Assembly: GCF_900188315.1 (NCBI RefSeq)
Contig: NZ_LT897781.1
Span: forward strand, 744,001 to 808,000
Source: Marinobacter sp. es.042
GTDB taxonomy: Bacteria > Pseudomonadota > Gammaproteobacteria > Pseudomonadales > Oleiphilaceae
Length of the DNA stretch: 64,000 nt
Direction of reading: 5' to 3'
Both the position numbers and the translations under genes were made by a program. A model generated the notes under the pieces. It saw only the letters and a list, made by a program, of their open reading frames with translations, was not told the origin of the DNA and ran no database searches. Of the stretch, positions 35,291 to 45,179 are shown piece after piece (the first letter of the stretch is position 1; every line of letters begins with the position of its first letter).

Positions 35291-38215
35291 ATGGCTGCAG
35301 TGATCGACAACGCAACTCATCCGGCCTTTGAGAAACTTCGCAGTCACCGGATCGATACACTCAACCTCGAGGTCGAGGAGTATCGCCACAAGAAGACTGG
35401 CGCCCGCCATCTGCATCTGGCAGCCGACAACGACGAAAACGTGTTTTTCGTTGCCCTGCGTACCTTCCCGATGGATTCCACCGGGGTGGCGCACATTCTG
35501 GAACACACGGCATTGTGTGGCAGCGAGCGTTTCCCGGTTCGTGATCCGTTCTTCATGATGATTCGGCGGTCACTGAACACATTCATGAACGCTTTTACCA
35601 GCAGCGACTGGACGGCCTATCCCTTCGCCAGCATGAACCGGAAGGATTTCGACAATCTGCTGTCGGTTTACCTGGATTGTGTATTTTTCTCAAAGCTCGA
35701 TCCGCTGGATTTTGCGCAGGAGGGTCATCGCCTTGAGTTCGATAAACCGGAAGATCCGTCCACTGACCTGGTTTATCGGGGCGTTGTCTACAACGAGATG
35801 AAAGGCGCCATGAGTTCGCCCACGTCCCAGCTGTGGCAGAACCTCAGCAGCCACCTGTTCCCGACCACGACCTATCACTACAACAGCGGTGGCGAGCCCG
35901 ATCACATCGTGGATCTGAGCTACGACGACCTGCTGCAGTTCTACCGCCACCACTATCACCCCAGCAACGCGATATTTGCCACCTACGGCGATATTCCGGC
36001 TCATGAGCATCATGAGAAGTTCGAAGAGCTGGCGCTGAAACGGTTCGACCGGCTGGACATCGATCTTCCGGTTCGCGACGAGAAGCGCATGTTCGCCCCG
36101 GTCAGGGTAGAGCAGGGCTATGCGGTCAACGAAGGCGAGGGAACCGACAACAAGACTCACATCGTTGTGGGCTGGTTGCTGGGCCACAGTTTTGATTTGC
36201 AGGAGAATCTGGAGGGGCAACTGCTCTCTGCAGTGCTGCTGGAAAACAGTGCCTCACCACTGATGCGAGCCCTGGAAACCACGGATCTCGGCCATGCACC
36301 TTCGCCCATGTGTGGTCTGGAAGACTCCAACCGTGAAATGACCTTTGTTTGCGGCATCGAAGGCAGCGAGCCGGACAAGCACAAGGATCTGGAAGCCCTG
36401 CTCGAGTCCACGCTGCTAAAGGTCGTGGAGGAGGGCGTCAGCCAGGACCGTCTGGAAGCCATTCTGCATCAGCTCGAACTGCACCAGCGTGAAATCGCAG
36501 GCGACCAGTTCCCTTATGGCTTGCAACTGATCATGAGCGCCATCGCACCCATGGTGCACGGTGGTGACCCCGTCGAACTGCTGGATCTGGAGCCGGTGCT
36601 GGCAACGCTCCGGGAAAAGATCCAGGATCCGCAGTACGTGCCGGACCTGATCCGCCGTAAGCTTCTTGAGAACCCGCACCGGGTCACCCTGACCCTGCGG
36701 CCGGATGAAAAGCTCGAGTCCCGCCGGCAGGAAGCCATCCGTGAAGCGCTGGCCCGTCGCAAGGCCGAGCTTACCGATGACGAGGTCCGGATGATTGTTG
36801 ACCGGGCCAGGGCGCTCGAAGAACGCCAGATGCAGAAGGACGATGATTCCATTCTGCCAAAGGTGGATCTGTCTGACGTGCCTCTGCAGATGCCAGAGCC
36901 GGAAGCGCGTTATGACGGCGACATTTCGGCAACCGTTTATGCCCGTGGTACCAATGGTCTGGTTTACGAGCAGATTGTTGTCCCGGTGCCGGCGCTGACT
37001 GAGGAGGAGCTGCTTCTGGTGCCTTACTACACCACGCTGATTTCCGAAGTGGGTTGTGGTGATCTGGACTACCTGCAAATGCAGGATCGTATCTCTGCAG
37101 AGTCTGGTGGTATCGGCGCAGCGTTCAGCGCCAAAGGCCGGATTGATGACGTTCAGGCGCTGTCCGGTTACATCATCTTCAACGGCAAGGCACTGGCCCG
37201 TAACCGCAGTGAATTGACCCGTCTTCTAAGGGATGTCTACACCAGTGCCCGCTTCGATGAGAAAGAGCGAATCCGGGAGATCATTGCGCAGATCCGGGCC
37301 CGTCGCGAGCAGGCCGTAACCGGCAGTGGCCATGCCCTGGCCATGGGCGCGGCTTCACAGGGTATGAGTCCGGGTGCCTGGCTTTCTTTCCGGCTGGGTG
37401 GTCTTGCCGGTATTCGCGGCACCAAGCAGCTCGATCAGGCTCTGAAAGATCCAGAGGAATTGACGGCGCTCTGTGACAAGCTTTCTGCATTGCACGAGAA
37501 GATCGGCAAGCAGGGTCGGGAGTTCCTGGTGATTGGGGAAGAGGATCAGCTCCCGGCTATGGTTGATGATCTGAAATCCTGCTGGCGTGATGCCTCCGGA
37601 GCGGGCATTGCAGGCTGGAAAATGGAACCGGTCAATTACACCACCCGTGAGGCGTGGCTGACCTCTACCCAGGTTAACTTCTGTTCCAAGGCCTACAGCA
37701 CTGTCGCTGTGGATCATCCCGATGCGGCGGCACTGACCGTGCTGGGTGGTTTCTTGCGTAACGGTTACCTGCACCGCGCCATTCGGGAGAAGGGTGGCGC
37801 TTACGGTGGCGGCGCCGGGCAGGACAGCGTAAACGGCACGTTCCGGTTCTTCTCCTACCGTGATCCGCGCCTGGAGGAAACGCTGGACGATTTCGACGCG
37901 GCCCTTGCGTGGCTTCAGGACCATGACCACGACTACCAGGAGCTTGAAGAGTCGATTCTTGGTGTAATTGGTCAACTCGACAGGCCCAGATCGCCCGCGG
38001 GCGCTGCTCGCCATGCTTTTCACAACAAGCTATTTGGGCGAAGCCCGGAGCAGCGCGCCAGGTTCCGGGAGCGCGTGCTGTCCGTCACCCTGGATGACCT
38101 GAAGCGTGTGGCCAAAACCTGGCTGGTGCCGGAGAAAGCCAGTACGGCCGTGGTAACCAGTCCGGAAAACCGGGTCAGGGCGGAGAAGCTTGGCCTGAAC
38201 ATTCAGGAACTGTAA
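35291..38215 (+). CDS. M16C zinc metalloprotease (PreP-like)
   Basis: Predicted large peptidasome of the insulinase/M16C family, related to mitochondrial and chloroplast presequence protease. The 974 residues fit two homologous halves joined by a helical hinge. The inverted zinc motif HILEH (His68, Glu71, His72) is intact in GVAHILEHTALCGSERFPVRDPF, followed by the downstream acidic ligand region (YNEMKGAMSSPTS). The C-terminal substrate-gripping motif EKGGAYGGGA is also present. No signal peptide is seen, so it should degrade small peptides in the cytosol. ACAGGA precedes the ATG. Confidence 0.92.
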   Translation: MAAVIDNATHPAFEKLRSHRIDTLNLEVEEYRHKKTGARHLHLAADNDENVFFVALRTFPMDSTGVAHILEHTALCGSERFPVRDPFFMMIRRSLNTFMNAFTSSDWTAYPFASMNRKDFDNLLSVYLDCVFFSKLDPLDFAQEGHRLEFDKPEDPSTDLVYRGVVYNEMKGAMSSPTSQLWQNLSSHLFPTTTYHYNSGGEPDHIVDLSYDDLLQFYRHHYHPSNAIFATYGDIPAHEHHEKFEELALKRFDRLDIDLPVRDEKRMFAPVRVEQGYAVNEGEGTDNKTHIVVGWLLGHSFDLQENLEGQLLSAVLLENSASPLMRALETTDLGHAPSPMCGLEDSNREMTFVCGIEGSEPDKHKDLEALLESTLLKVVEEGVSQDRLEAILHQLELHQREIAGDQFPYGLQLIMSAIAPMVHGGDPVELLDLEPVLATLREKIQDPQYVPDLIRRKLLENPHRVTLTLRPDEKLESRRQEAIREALARRKAELTDDEVRMIVDRARALEERQMQKDDDSILPKVDLSDVPLQMPEPEARYDGDISATVYARGTNGLVYEQIVVPVPALTEEELLLVPYYTTLISEVGCGDLDYLQMQDRISAESGGIGAAFSAKGRIDDVQALSGYIIFNGKALARNRSELTRLLRDVYTSARFDEKERIREIIAQIRARREQAVTGSGHALAMGAASQGMSPGAWLSFRLGGLAGIRGTKQLDQALKDPEELTALCDKLSALHEKIGKQGREFLVIGEEDQLPAMVDDLKSCWRDASGAGIAGWKMEPVNYTTREAWLTSTQVNFCSKAYSTVAVDHPDAAALTVLGGFLRNGYLHRAIREKGGAYGGGAGQDSVNGTFRFFSYRDPRLEETLDDFDAALAWLQDHDHDYQELEESILGVIGQLDRPRSPAGAARHAFHNKLFGRSPEQRARFRERVLSVTLDDLKRVAKTWLVPEKASTAVVTSPENRVRAEKLGLNIQEL

Positions 38216-38228
38216 AGCCAAAATAATA

Positions 38229-38257
38229 GAGGCCAGATGAAGTGTTCATCTGGCCTC
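38229..38257. repeat. Diverged GGCCAGATGAA inverted repeat, copy 3
   Basis: GAGGCCAGATGAA-GTG-TTCATCTGGCCTC, a perfect 13-base stem, resembles the GGGGTCAGATGAA units at 21316 and 30488 with matched changes in both arms. A single CTGGTCTGACCCA unit follows at about 38261-38273. It lies between the convergent M16C and ppsR genes. Confidence 0.75.
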
Positions 38258-38316
38258 TTCCTGGTCTGACCCATTTCTTATTCTGCCCCGAGGACGCCCT
38301 CCGGCCGTCTGTACCC

Positions 38317-39132
38317 CTAGCGTTGCCGCTTCAGACCGGTTGTCACCATGATTCGGGTGGAGATCTCCTCAACCGAATAGGCGGTGGTATTCAGGTACGG
38401 AATCCGTTCACGCCGATACATCAACTCGATTTCCTCGATCTCGTGCATGCACTGTTTGATGGATGAGTAGCGAGAGTTCGGCTTGCGTTCGTTGCGGATG
38501 GTTGCCAGCCGCTCCGGCTCGATAGTCAGCCCGAAAATTTTCTCTTTATAAGGTTTCAGGGCTTTCGGGATCTGCTGGTCTGCCAGGTCTTCTTCGGTAA
38601 TCGGATAGTTCGCCGCTTTCACGCCATATTGCAGTGCCAGATAGAGACAGGTGGGGGTTTTCCCGCTTCGGGAGGCGCCAACGAGGATCAGGTCTGCTTC
38701 GTCGTAATGCCGGGTGCGTGCGCCATCGTCATTATCCAGCGCGAAATTGACGGCATTGATCCGGCGTTCATAGCTGCCTTCATTGTTGATGGCATGGGAT
38801 TTACCGACGGTATAAGAAGAGGAAGACTGGAGTTCCTGTTCCAGGGGGCTGAGAAACGTACCGAAGATGTCCACCATGAAACCCTCGGCGGTGGCGATGA
38901 TTTCCCGGATATCGCTGTTTACAATGGTGTCGAACACCAGCGGCCGAGCGCCGTCTGTTTCGGCCGCCTTGTTGATCCGTTTGACCATTTCCCGGGCTTT
39001 TTCTTCGTCCGCTATATAAGGAACAGTGACCCGTTCAAACTCGATTTTTTCGAACTGGGCCAGAAGGCTGTGCCCGAGAGCCTCGGCTGTCAGGCCGGTG
39101 CCATCAGAAATGAAAAAAGCAGTGCGTTTCAT
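38317..39132 (-). CDS. ppsR: PEP synthase regulatory kinase/phosphotransferase PpsR
   Basis: Bifunctional enzyme that inactivates phosphoenolpyruvate synthase by ADP-dependent threonine phosphorylation and reactivates it by Pi-dependent dephosphorylation. The 271-residue DUF299-family protein has the P-loop-like [19 protein letters not shown] near residue 152, plus N-terminal [19 protein letters not shown] and C-terminal [12 protein letters not shown]. It is divergent from its target ppsA across 169 bases. Confidence 0.95.
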   Translation of the reverse strand: MKRTAFFISDGTGLTAEALGHSLLAQFEKIEFERVTVPYIADEEKAREMVKRINKAAETDGARPLVFDTIVNSDIREIIATAEGFMVDIFGTFLSPLEQELQSSSSYTVGKSHAINNEGSYERRINAVNFALDNDDGARTRHYDEADLILVGASRSGKTPTCLYLALQYGVKAANYPITEEDLADQQIPKALKPYKEKIFGLTIEPERLATIRNERKPNSRYSSIKQCMHEIEEIELMYRRERIPYLNTTAYSVEEISTRIMVTTGLKRQR

Positions 39133-39301
39133 GCTGTATTGTCCGGTTCCTTGGTTCTTGATTCCTGGCTTGGTGGCCTAGGTAATTTCCGCAGGTTACA
39201 GTATCATACACGCCAAGTTCGAGACTCCGCAGTGGATATTGCCTACTTTTACCGCTGGCCCGATTTTGCTCTTAGCTTCACAGACTCAAGGGAGACATGC
39301 T

Positions 39302-41674
39302 TTGGAAGATTACATTATCTGGTTTGATCACCTGGGAATGTCCGACGTCGATCGGGTAGGCGGCAAGAACGCCTCACTCGGCGAAATGATCAGTAATCTC
39401 GCCAACGCAGGTGTTACCGTTCCAGGTGGCTTTGCCACAACAGCGCACGCCTATCGCGAATTCCTCGCTACTGACGGACTGAAAGAGCGGATCGACAACG
39501 CTCTGGATGTCCTGGACATCAACGATGTTAACGAACTGGCCCGGGTTGGTGCCCAGATTCGTCAATGGATCATTGAAACGCCATTTCCGGATGTTCTGGA
39601 AAACGCCCTGAAGGAATCGTTCGCCACCCTGCAGGATGGCAACGAACACATGGCGGTTGCGGTACGTTCCTCTGCAACGGCGGAAGATCTCCCGGACGCC
39701 TCCTTTGCAGGCCAGCAGGAAACCTTCCTGAACGTGGTGGGGCTGCAACAGGTGCGCACCTCGGTCAAGGAAGTGTTTGCGTCGCTGTTCAATGATCGCG
39801 CTATTTCCTACCGCGTCCACCACGGGTTTGACCACAAGATGGTCGCGCTCTCAGCTGGTATCCAGAAAATGGTGCGCAGTGAGACGGCGGCCAGTGGCGT
39901 TATGTTCACCCTGGACACAGAATCCGGCTTCCGTGATGTGGTGTTTGTAACCGCCTCCTATGGCTTGGGCGAGACCGTGGTTCAGGGTGCAGTGAACCCC
40001 GATGAATTCTACGTACACAAACCGACACTGGAAGCCGGCCGGCCGGCCGTTCTGCGTCGCAATCTGGGCAGCAAGGCCATCAAGATGGTCTACCACACCA
40101 AGCCCGGTGAAGGTGAATTCGTTGAAACAGTGAAGGTGGAGCAGGAAGACCGCAACCGCTTCTGCATCACCGACGCCGAAGTGGAAGACCTGGCACGCCA
40201 GGCGATGATTATCGAGAAACATTACCAGCGCCCGATGGACATCGAATGGGCGAAGGACGGCGACGACGGCAAGATCTACATCGTTCAGGCGCGCCCTGAA
40301 ACGGTGAAAAGCCGTGCGTCCGCCAATGTGATGGAGCGCTACCTGCTTAAAGAAACCGGCAAGGTGCTGGTGGAAGGCCGGAGCATCGGCCACAAGATTG
40401 GCAGTGGCCCGGTGAAGATCATCACCAGCATCAAGGAAATGGACCGGGTGCAGGCCGGCGATGTGCTGGTTACCGACATGACCGACCCGGATTGGGAACC
40501 GGTGATGAAGCGGGCTTCTGCCATTGTTACCGACCGCGGTGGTCGTACGTGCCACGCGGCCATCATTGCCCGCGAGCTGGGCATTCCGGCCGTGGTTGGA
40601 TGCGGCGATGCCACGGAATTGCTGACCGACGCACAGGAAGTGACCGTCTCCTGCGCCGAGGGCGATACCGGCATGATCTACGAGGGCTCCCTGGATTTCG
40701 AGCTGCGGGAAAATACCGTGGACTCCATGCCGAACATCCCGTTCAAGATCATGATGAACGTCGGCAACCCCGACCGGGCCTTTGATTTCCAGTCGCTGCC
40801 CAACGAAGGCGTTGGCCTGGCCCGCCTCGAGTTCATCATTAACCGGATGATTGGCGTGCACCCCAAGGCCCTGCTGAACTTTGACGGGTTGCCCCGGGAT
40901 ATCAAGCAGACCGTCGAAAAGCGTATCTCCGGCTACAGCTCCCCGGTGGATTTCTATGTCGACAAGCTGGTGGAGGGCATCTCTACGCTGGCAGCGGCGT
41001 TCGCGCCCAAGAAGGTGATTGTGCGGCTGTCGGACTTCAAGTCCAACGAGTACGCCAACCTGATCGGTGGCACCTTGTACGAGCCGGACGAAGAGAACCC
41101 GATGCTTGGCTTCCGGGGCGCCTCCCGCTATATCTCCGACACATTCCGGGACTGTTTCGAGCTCGAGTGCCGCGCTCTGAAAAAGGTGCGTAACGAGATG
41201 GGCCTGACCAACGTGGAGGTCATGGTGCCGTTTGTACGGACTGTCGGTGAGGCTGAGCAGGTGGTGAACCTGCTGGCGGAAAATGGGCTTAAGCGCGGTG
41301 ACAACGGCCTACGGGTGATCATGATGTGCGAGCTTCCGGCTAATGCCTTGCTGGCGGATCAGTTCCTTGAACACTTCGACGGCTTCTCCATAGGTTCCAA
41401 CGACCTGACCCAGCTAACCCTCGGCCTGGACAGGGATTCCGGCATCATTGCCCATCTGTTCGATGAGCGTAACGACGCCGTGAAGGCGCTGCTGGCCAGC
41501 GCCATTCAGGCCTGCAAGAAAGCCGGCAAGTACATCGGTATCTGCGGTCAGGGGCCATCGGATCATCCGGATCTGGCCAAGTGGCTGATGGACCAGGGCA
41601 TTGATACCGTGTCACTGAACCCGGATTCTGTGCTGGACACCTGGTTCTTCCTGGCCGACGAAAAAATCGACTGA
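39302..41674 (+). CDS. ppsA: Phosphoenolpyruvate synthase
   Basis: Makes phosphoenolpyruvate from pyruvate and ATP (giving AMP and Pi) for gluconeogenesis. It has an ATP-grasp N-terminal domain ([36 protein letters not shown]), the phospho-histidine domain [21 protein letters not shown] (His near residue 420, with the Thr target of PpsR two residues before it), and a C-terminal PEP-binding barrel ([20 protein letters not shown]). I place the start at TTG 39302 ([12 protein letters not shown]), 8 bases after AGGGAG, giving 790 residues like E. coli PpsA. The frame stays open to 39239 but that part is not family-like. Confidence 0.94.
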   Translation: MEDYIIWFDHLGMSDVDRVGGKNASLGEMISNLANAGVTVPGGFATTAHAYREFLATDGLKERIDNALDVLDINDVNELARVGAQIRQWIIETPFPDVLENALKESFATLQDGNEHMAVAVRSSATAEDLPDASFAGQQETFLNVVGLQQVRTSVKEVFASLFNDRAISYRVHHGFDHKMVALSAGIQKMVRSETAASGVMFTLDTESGFRDVVFVTASYGLGETVVQGAVNPDEFYVHKPTLEAGRPAVLRRNLGSKAIKMVYHTKPGEGEFVETVKVEQEDRNRFCITDAEVEDLARQAMIIEKHYQRPMDIEWAKDGDDGKIYIVQARPETVKSRASANVMERYLLKETGKVLVEGRSIGHKIGSGPVKIITSIKEMDRVQAGDVLVTDMTDPDWEPVMKRASAIVTDRGGRTCHAAIIARELGIPAVVGCGDATELLTDAQEVTVSCAEGDTGMIYEGSLDFELRENTVDSMPNIPFKIMMNVGNPDRAFDFQSLPNEGVGLARLEFIINRMIGVHPKALLNFDGLPRDIKQTVEKRISGYSSPVDFYVDKLVEGISTLAAAFAPKKVIVRLSDFKSNEYANLIGGTLYEPDEENPMLGFRGASRYISDTFRDCFELECRALKKVRNEMGLTNVEVMVPFVRTVGEAEQVVNLLAENGLKRGDNGLRVIMMCELPANALLADQFLEHFDGFSIGSNDLTQLTLGLDRDSGIIAHLFDERNDAVKALLASAIQACKKAGKYIGICGQGPSDHPDLAKWLMDQGIDTVSLNPDSVLDTWFFLADEKID

Positions 41675-41704
41675 GTTCATTTCCAGGATAAGGAGAGCGA
41701 CAAC

Positions 41705-42184
41705 GTGACGACGATTATTACCCCGGATCTGTGCGACGAATTTCCGGAAGTGCTGGTTGTAGAACCCGGCTTCAATAACTACGGTGGCAACAAGGCATTT
41801 GGCGGCGAGATTGTAACCGTGAAGTGTTTTGAAGATAACTCCGTGGTGAAAGAGCAGGTTGGCCAGCCCGGGAACGGTCGTGTGATGGTCGTGGATGGTG
41901 GCGCTTCAAAGCGCCATGCGCTATTGGGCGACATGCTCGCGGAGAAGGCTGCGAGCAACGGCTGGGCGGGCCTGATCATCTATGGTTGCGTGCGCGACGT
42001 GGATGAGATTGGCAACACCGCCCTGGGTGTGCAGGCCCTTGGGACCCATCCGAGAAAGAGTGAAAAGCGTGGACTGGGCGACCTGAATGTGCCGGTCACC
42101 TTCCACGGCGTTACCTTCCATCCCGGGCACTATGTCTATGCCGACAACAACGGCATCATCGTCTCCGAGAAGCCTCTGGTCTGA
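41705..42184 (+). CDS. rraA: Regulator of RNase E activity A
   Basis: Trimeric RraA-family protein which in E. coli binds the C-terminal region of RNase E and inhibits it; some relatives are aldolases. The 159-residue protein has [41 protein letters not shown], the core of the family, and starts with GTG after AAGGAGAG. It lies 30 bases after ppsA, so it may be co-transcribed, as in Pseudomonas. The presumed target, rne, is encoded about 3 kb away in this window. Confidence 0.92.
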   Translation: MTTIITPDLCDEFPEVLVVEPGFNNYGGNKAFGGEIVTVKCFEDNSVVKEQVGQPGNGRVMVVDGGASKRHALLGDMLAEKAASNGWAGLIIYGCVRDVDEIGNTALGVQALGTHPRKSEKRGLGDLNVPVTFHGVTFHPGHYVYADNNGIIVSEKPLV

Positions 42185-42203
42185 GGCTTTTTCAGGCAGA
42201 GAC

Positions 42204-42232
42204 AAAAACGGCGGCCAATGGCCGCCGTTTTT
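42204..42232. terminator. Bidirectional Rho-independent terminator
   Basis: AAAAACGGCGGCC-AAT-GGCCGCCGTTTTT, a perfect 13-base stem with A and T runs on both sides, between the convergent rraA and PilZ genes. Confidence 0.93.
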
Positions 42233-42235
42233 CGT

Positions 42236-42526
42236 TCAGCGAGTGACTTCGCTGATGTTCGTTCCCAAAAGGAATCCGTCTCCTTCCGGTTCGCAGCGAA
42301 TGACTTCGCAGACAGTCTCAAGCGGCGGGAACTGATCGCTGCTGGAGTGAAGAACCGTGTGAAGTTCCTCGCCAACGTTCACGGCCTGCTCAACATAGAG
42401 TTGCATGCCGGTCGCGCTCAGATCGCGGCAGATCCCCTTGAAGCGGTTGCCCTGGCTGTCGCTGATCTCAATCTCCGAGTTCACCTGCATACGGTGGAAA
42501 TCGCGTTTCTCCGAATAATCCTTCAT
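42236..42526 (-). CDS. PilZ-domain protein (c-di-GMP receptor)
   Basis: Single-domain PilZ protein of 96 residues. The two c-di-GMP binding motifs are intact: RDFHR (RxxxR, residues 8-12) and DLSATG (D/NxSxxG, about 35-40). It probably binds cyclic di-GMP and acts on a partner. Unlike the type IV pilus protein PilZ itself, it keeps the binding residues. It follows the SH3b/coiled-coil gene by 4 bases in the same direction, so they form an operon. Confidence 0.9.
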   Translation of the reverse strand: MKDYSEKRDFHRMQVNSEIEISDSQGNRFKGICRDLSATGMQLYVEQAVNVGEELHTVLHSSSDQFPPLETVCEVIRCEPEGDGFLLGTNISEVTR

Positions 42527-42530
42527 GGCA

Positions 42531-43202
42531 TCAGGCCCAGTTGTCGGTTTTTCTTGTTGGTTTGAGCATTGGAATGATCAGTGCCAGCAAAACGCCGCCG
42601 AGAACGAGGCCCGCTCCCAGCAACATGAAATCGTATTCCTTGCTGGCTTCCAGACGTTCGTTTTCAGCCGTGAGCACTTCGAGGTCGTTGCGAATCTTCT
42701 GGTTCTCTTCCCGCAGCTCGCGATTTCGACGTTCCAGATTGATGGAATCGGCGGCGATACTCTTGATCCGCTGAAGCTCTTCCTGGAGCTCCTGCGAACG
42801 ATCAGAAAGCGAGGCTTCGGAGGTTTCTAGCGAGTTGCGCTCAGTGACGACGTTAGACAGCTGCTCTTTTACCTGGGCGAGTTCAGCGCGCGTCTCTTCC
42901 AGCTGACGGTTGGCCGAACGCAGGCGATCGGCAGCAATGGGTGTCTCGCTCAGGTATTGGCTGGAAACCCAGCCCTCGGTGCCCTTGGGGGTGCGAACGA
43001 GAGTGTATCCGGAATCGGAGGCCTCGATGACTTCCAGCGGCGTGCCACTGGGAACCGCGTTTTCAATGATGCGGAACTGGGAACCTGCGCCTGACCTCAC
43101 TGGCAGGTACAACTGGTCGTCAACCCAGACAGTCTTGGCCTGGGCAACAGCAATGGAGGACACTGCGAACAACACACTGATTGCTAGACGAAAAAGCGTC
43201 AC
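42531..43202 (-). CDS. SH3b coiled-coil membrane protein (YgiM/TIGR04211 type)
   Basis: The 223-residue protein has a signal peptide (1-22, ending VAQA), a bacterial SH3 domain (about 24-90; WVDDQLYLPVRSGAGSQFRIIENAVPSGTPLEVIE and GWVSSQYL), a long coiled coil (about 95-180), and a C-terminal membrane helix (about 190-212) followed by basic residues. This is the layout of the YgiM/TIGR04211 family. It should be anchored in the inner membrane with the SH3 domain in the periplasm. The role is unknown. Operon with the PilZ gene. Confidence 0.85.
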   Translation of the reverse strand: MTLFRLAISVLFAVSSIAVAQAKTVWVDDQLYLPVRSGAGSQFRIIENAVPSGTPLEVIEASDSGYTLVRTPKGTEGWVSSQYLSETPIAADRLRSANRQLEETRAELAQVKEQLSNVVTERNSLETSEASLSDRSQELQEELQRIKSIAADSINLERRNRELREENQKIRNDLEVLTAENERLEASKEYDFMLLGAGLVLGGVLLALIIPMLKPTRKTDNWA

Positions 43203-43327
43203 TGGTTACGTTCCCTGAAATTCTGCGGTTGAAATCTGAGTCTGATTAAAAGCGCAATTTTGTCACAGATGCCCCGCCGTGCAAGCGTGCCATCATTACA
43301 ATAAACTCATGGGCCCCAAGGCCCCGC

Positions 43328-43627
43328 TCACGGGAGGACGGCTTTGAAAGGCTTTACCACAACCTTTTCGTAAACGCCTGCATCCACATAAGGGTCGGCA
43401 TCCGCCCAGGCCTGGGCCGCTTCCAGAGAGTCAAATTCCGCGATTACCAGGCTACCGGTAAAGCCGGCATCTCCGGGCTCTGGAGTATCCAGCGCCGGAT
43501 GAGGGCCAGCGACAAGCAATCGGCCCTCGGCTTTCAGGGCCTGAAGTCGGTCGATGTGAGCCGGACGTGCGGACTGGCGCAACGGCAGGCTGTTTTCAAC
43601 ATCTTCACTGATAATGGCGTAGTACAT
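43328..43627 (-). CDS. YciI-family protein
   Basis: Small (99 residues) dimeric ferredoxin-like protein of the YciI family. [28 protein letters not shown] at the N-terminus and [37 protein letters not shown] are typical, with the putative active-site His in PAH and Asp in DPY. Biochemical function in bacteria is largely unknown. In Pseudomonas relatives it also lies near the PHP phosphatase gene. Confidence 0.9.
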   Translation of the reverse strand: MYYAIISEDVENSLPLRQSARPAHIDRLQALKAEGRLLVAGPHPALDTPEPGDAGFTGSLVIAEFDSLEAAQAWADADPYVDAGVYEKVVVKPFKAVLP

Positions 43628-43758
43628 TCAGCTCTCCGAACTGGTTTTCAAAGACAGAATAGTTGATCAGACAATCAGCGGTCGTGTCGTGCAAGGGTTG
43701 GCTGGTACACTGTTAAACCCTGGCAAGCCGCCAGTTATCTGAAGATTCAGGATATTTT

Positions 43759-44637
43759 GTGACTATACCGCAAGACCCGCATTTGTGCATTGATCTGCAT
43801 TGCCACAGCACGGCTTCCGATGGCGCGCTATCACCGGCGGCACTGGTCGAGCGCGCTGCCGGTCGGGGCGTTACCCACCTGGCCCTTACTGACCACGACA
43901 CGATCGCTGGCCTTGCCGAAGCCAAGGCGGCTGCGCAGGCGCAGGGTATCATCCTGATTTCCGGGGTTGAGCTTTCCTGTCTCTGGAAAAGTCGGACCAT
44001 CCACATCGTCGGCCTGGATTTTGATCCTGGGCAGGCCGGTTTCAGGCAGGCGCTGGAGCAGCAGAACGAGAATCGTTGGGCTCGTGCTCGCATGATCGCG
44101 GAACGCCTGGGCAAGCTTGGTGTTGATGGCCTTCTCGATAAGGCCTCCGAGGCTGCCGGTGGCGACGTGCCTGGACGGCCCCATTTTGCACAGGTTCTGA
44201 CAGAGGCTGGCGTTGTTCGCAATGCTGCCCAGGCATTCAAGCGATATCTGGGTAACGGTAAGCCCGGTGATGTAAAAGCTTTCTGGCCGGAGCTTCCAGA
44301 AGTCGTGCGCTGGATCACCGAGGCAGGTGGCGTTGCGGTTCTTGCCCATCCCCGAAAATACCAGCTCACGGCAACCAAGCTCAGGGAGCTGACCGCGGAT
44401 TTCCGAAGGGCAGGGGGGCAGGCAATTGAGGTGTCTACTTCAGGTCAATCCAGTGGTGATCTGGGATTTCTTGCAGAGCTTTGCCGGAAAGAGAAATTGC
44501 TGGCATCCCAAGGCAGTGATTTTCACTTCCCTGGTGCTCCCTGGTGTGAGCTTGGCCGCATCATGAAAATGCCAGACGGGCTTGAGCCGGTCTGGCATTC
44601 GTTCAGACAACCTGTTCCGGGTGCGGCGCCGGTTTAA
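43759..44637 (+). CDS. PHP-domain phosphatase/5'-3' exonuclease (YciV/RNase AM type)
   Basis: Predicted metal-dependent phosphoesterase of the PHP family. E. coli YciV (Rnm) removes 5' nucleotides from short RNAs and hydrolyses 3',5'-bisphosphonucleotides. Metal-binding motifs are visible in the 292 residues: DLHCHSTASDGAL, LALTDHDTIAG, ISGVELSC, VAVLAHPRKY and GSDFHFPG. The start is GTG 43759 with CAGGA 7 bases before it. Its stop overlaps the convergent YecA-like gene by 4 bases. It is divergent from yciI. Confidence 0.9.
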   Translation: MTIPQDPHLCIDLHCHSTASDGALSPAALVERAAGRGVTHLALTDHDTIAGLAEAKAAAQAQGIILISGVELSCLWKSRTIHIVGLDFDPGQAGFRQALEQQNENRWARARMIAERLGKLGVDGLLDKASEAAGGDVPGRPHFAQVLTEAGVVRNAAQAFKRYLGNGKPGDVKAFWPELPEVVRWITEAGGVAVLAHPRKYQLTATKLRELTADFRRAGGQAIEVSTSGQSSGDLGFLAELCRKEKLLASQGSDFHFPGAPWCELGRIMKMPDGLEPVWHSFRQPVPGAAPV

Positions 44638-45176
44638 TCCGGCGCGTGGAACAGCAGGTACAGATCCGTCAGTGAGTCCGGGATGGCGTCGGCCATCTGG
44701 CGGGATAGCTTGTCACTGTTGCGAACCTTTTGGAAGTCCTCGTCATCAAACAGTCCTGAGAGTGTCAGCATGGGCACCATCAGGTCCGCTGCTTCTTCTT
44801 CGCTAGCTGCTTCGAGCCATTCTTCTTCGTGTTCCAGAAAGGTGTCCACGAACCCGGCGCACCAGTTTTCCAATGCGTTCATGGGGTCGCCATCCTCTGG
44901 CTCCGGCAGTTCAAGAGACTGCCCCATGTCCAGGGAATGGGCCATGTCATTGGCCAGCTGGGTCGAGCAGCGCCCGAACACCTCGGGAATCCCGGTGTCG
45001 GGCACCTGATCGGTGCCCGTGGCGAGGCGGAAGATTTCTTCCGGGCTCAGTTCAGCCGGGCCGACGACGCTGGCGCAGACCACCCCATGGAAACCGAAGA
45101 AATCCAGGGCTTCATCGCCCCAGGGCTCGGCAAAGAGGATGTCTTCCAGCGCTTCTATGTCGGAGTTCGATAGCAT
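44634..45176 (-). CDS. UPF0149 (YecA/YgfB) family protein
   Basis: Acidic helical protein of 180 residues. The UPF0149 pattern is present: L....IEALEDILF.....ALDFFGFHGVVCA near the N-terminus and LENWCAGFVDTFLEHEEEW with the conserved Trp-Cys-Gly-like core in the middle. No SEC-C zinc motif is seen at the C-terminus, so it is the short YgfB-like form. Function unclear. It is 3 bases from the end of rne, transcribed in the same direction but downstream. Confidence 0.85.
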   Translation of the reverse strand: MLSNSDIEALEDILFAEPWGDEALDFFGFHGVVCASVVGPAELSPEEIFRLATGTDQVPDTGIPEVFGRCSTQLANDMAHSLDMGQSLELPEPEDGDPMNALENWCAGFVDTFLEHEEEWLEAASEEEAADLMVPMLTLSGLFDDEDFQKVRNSDKLSRQMADAIPDSLTDLYLLFHAPD

Positions 45177-45179
45177 CAG

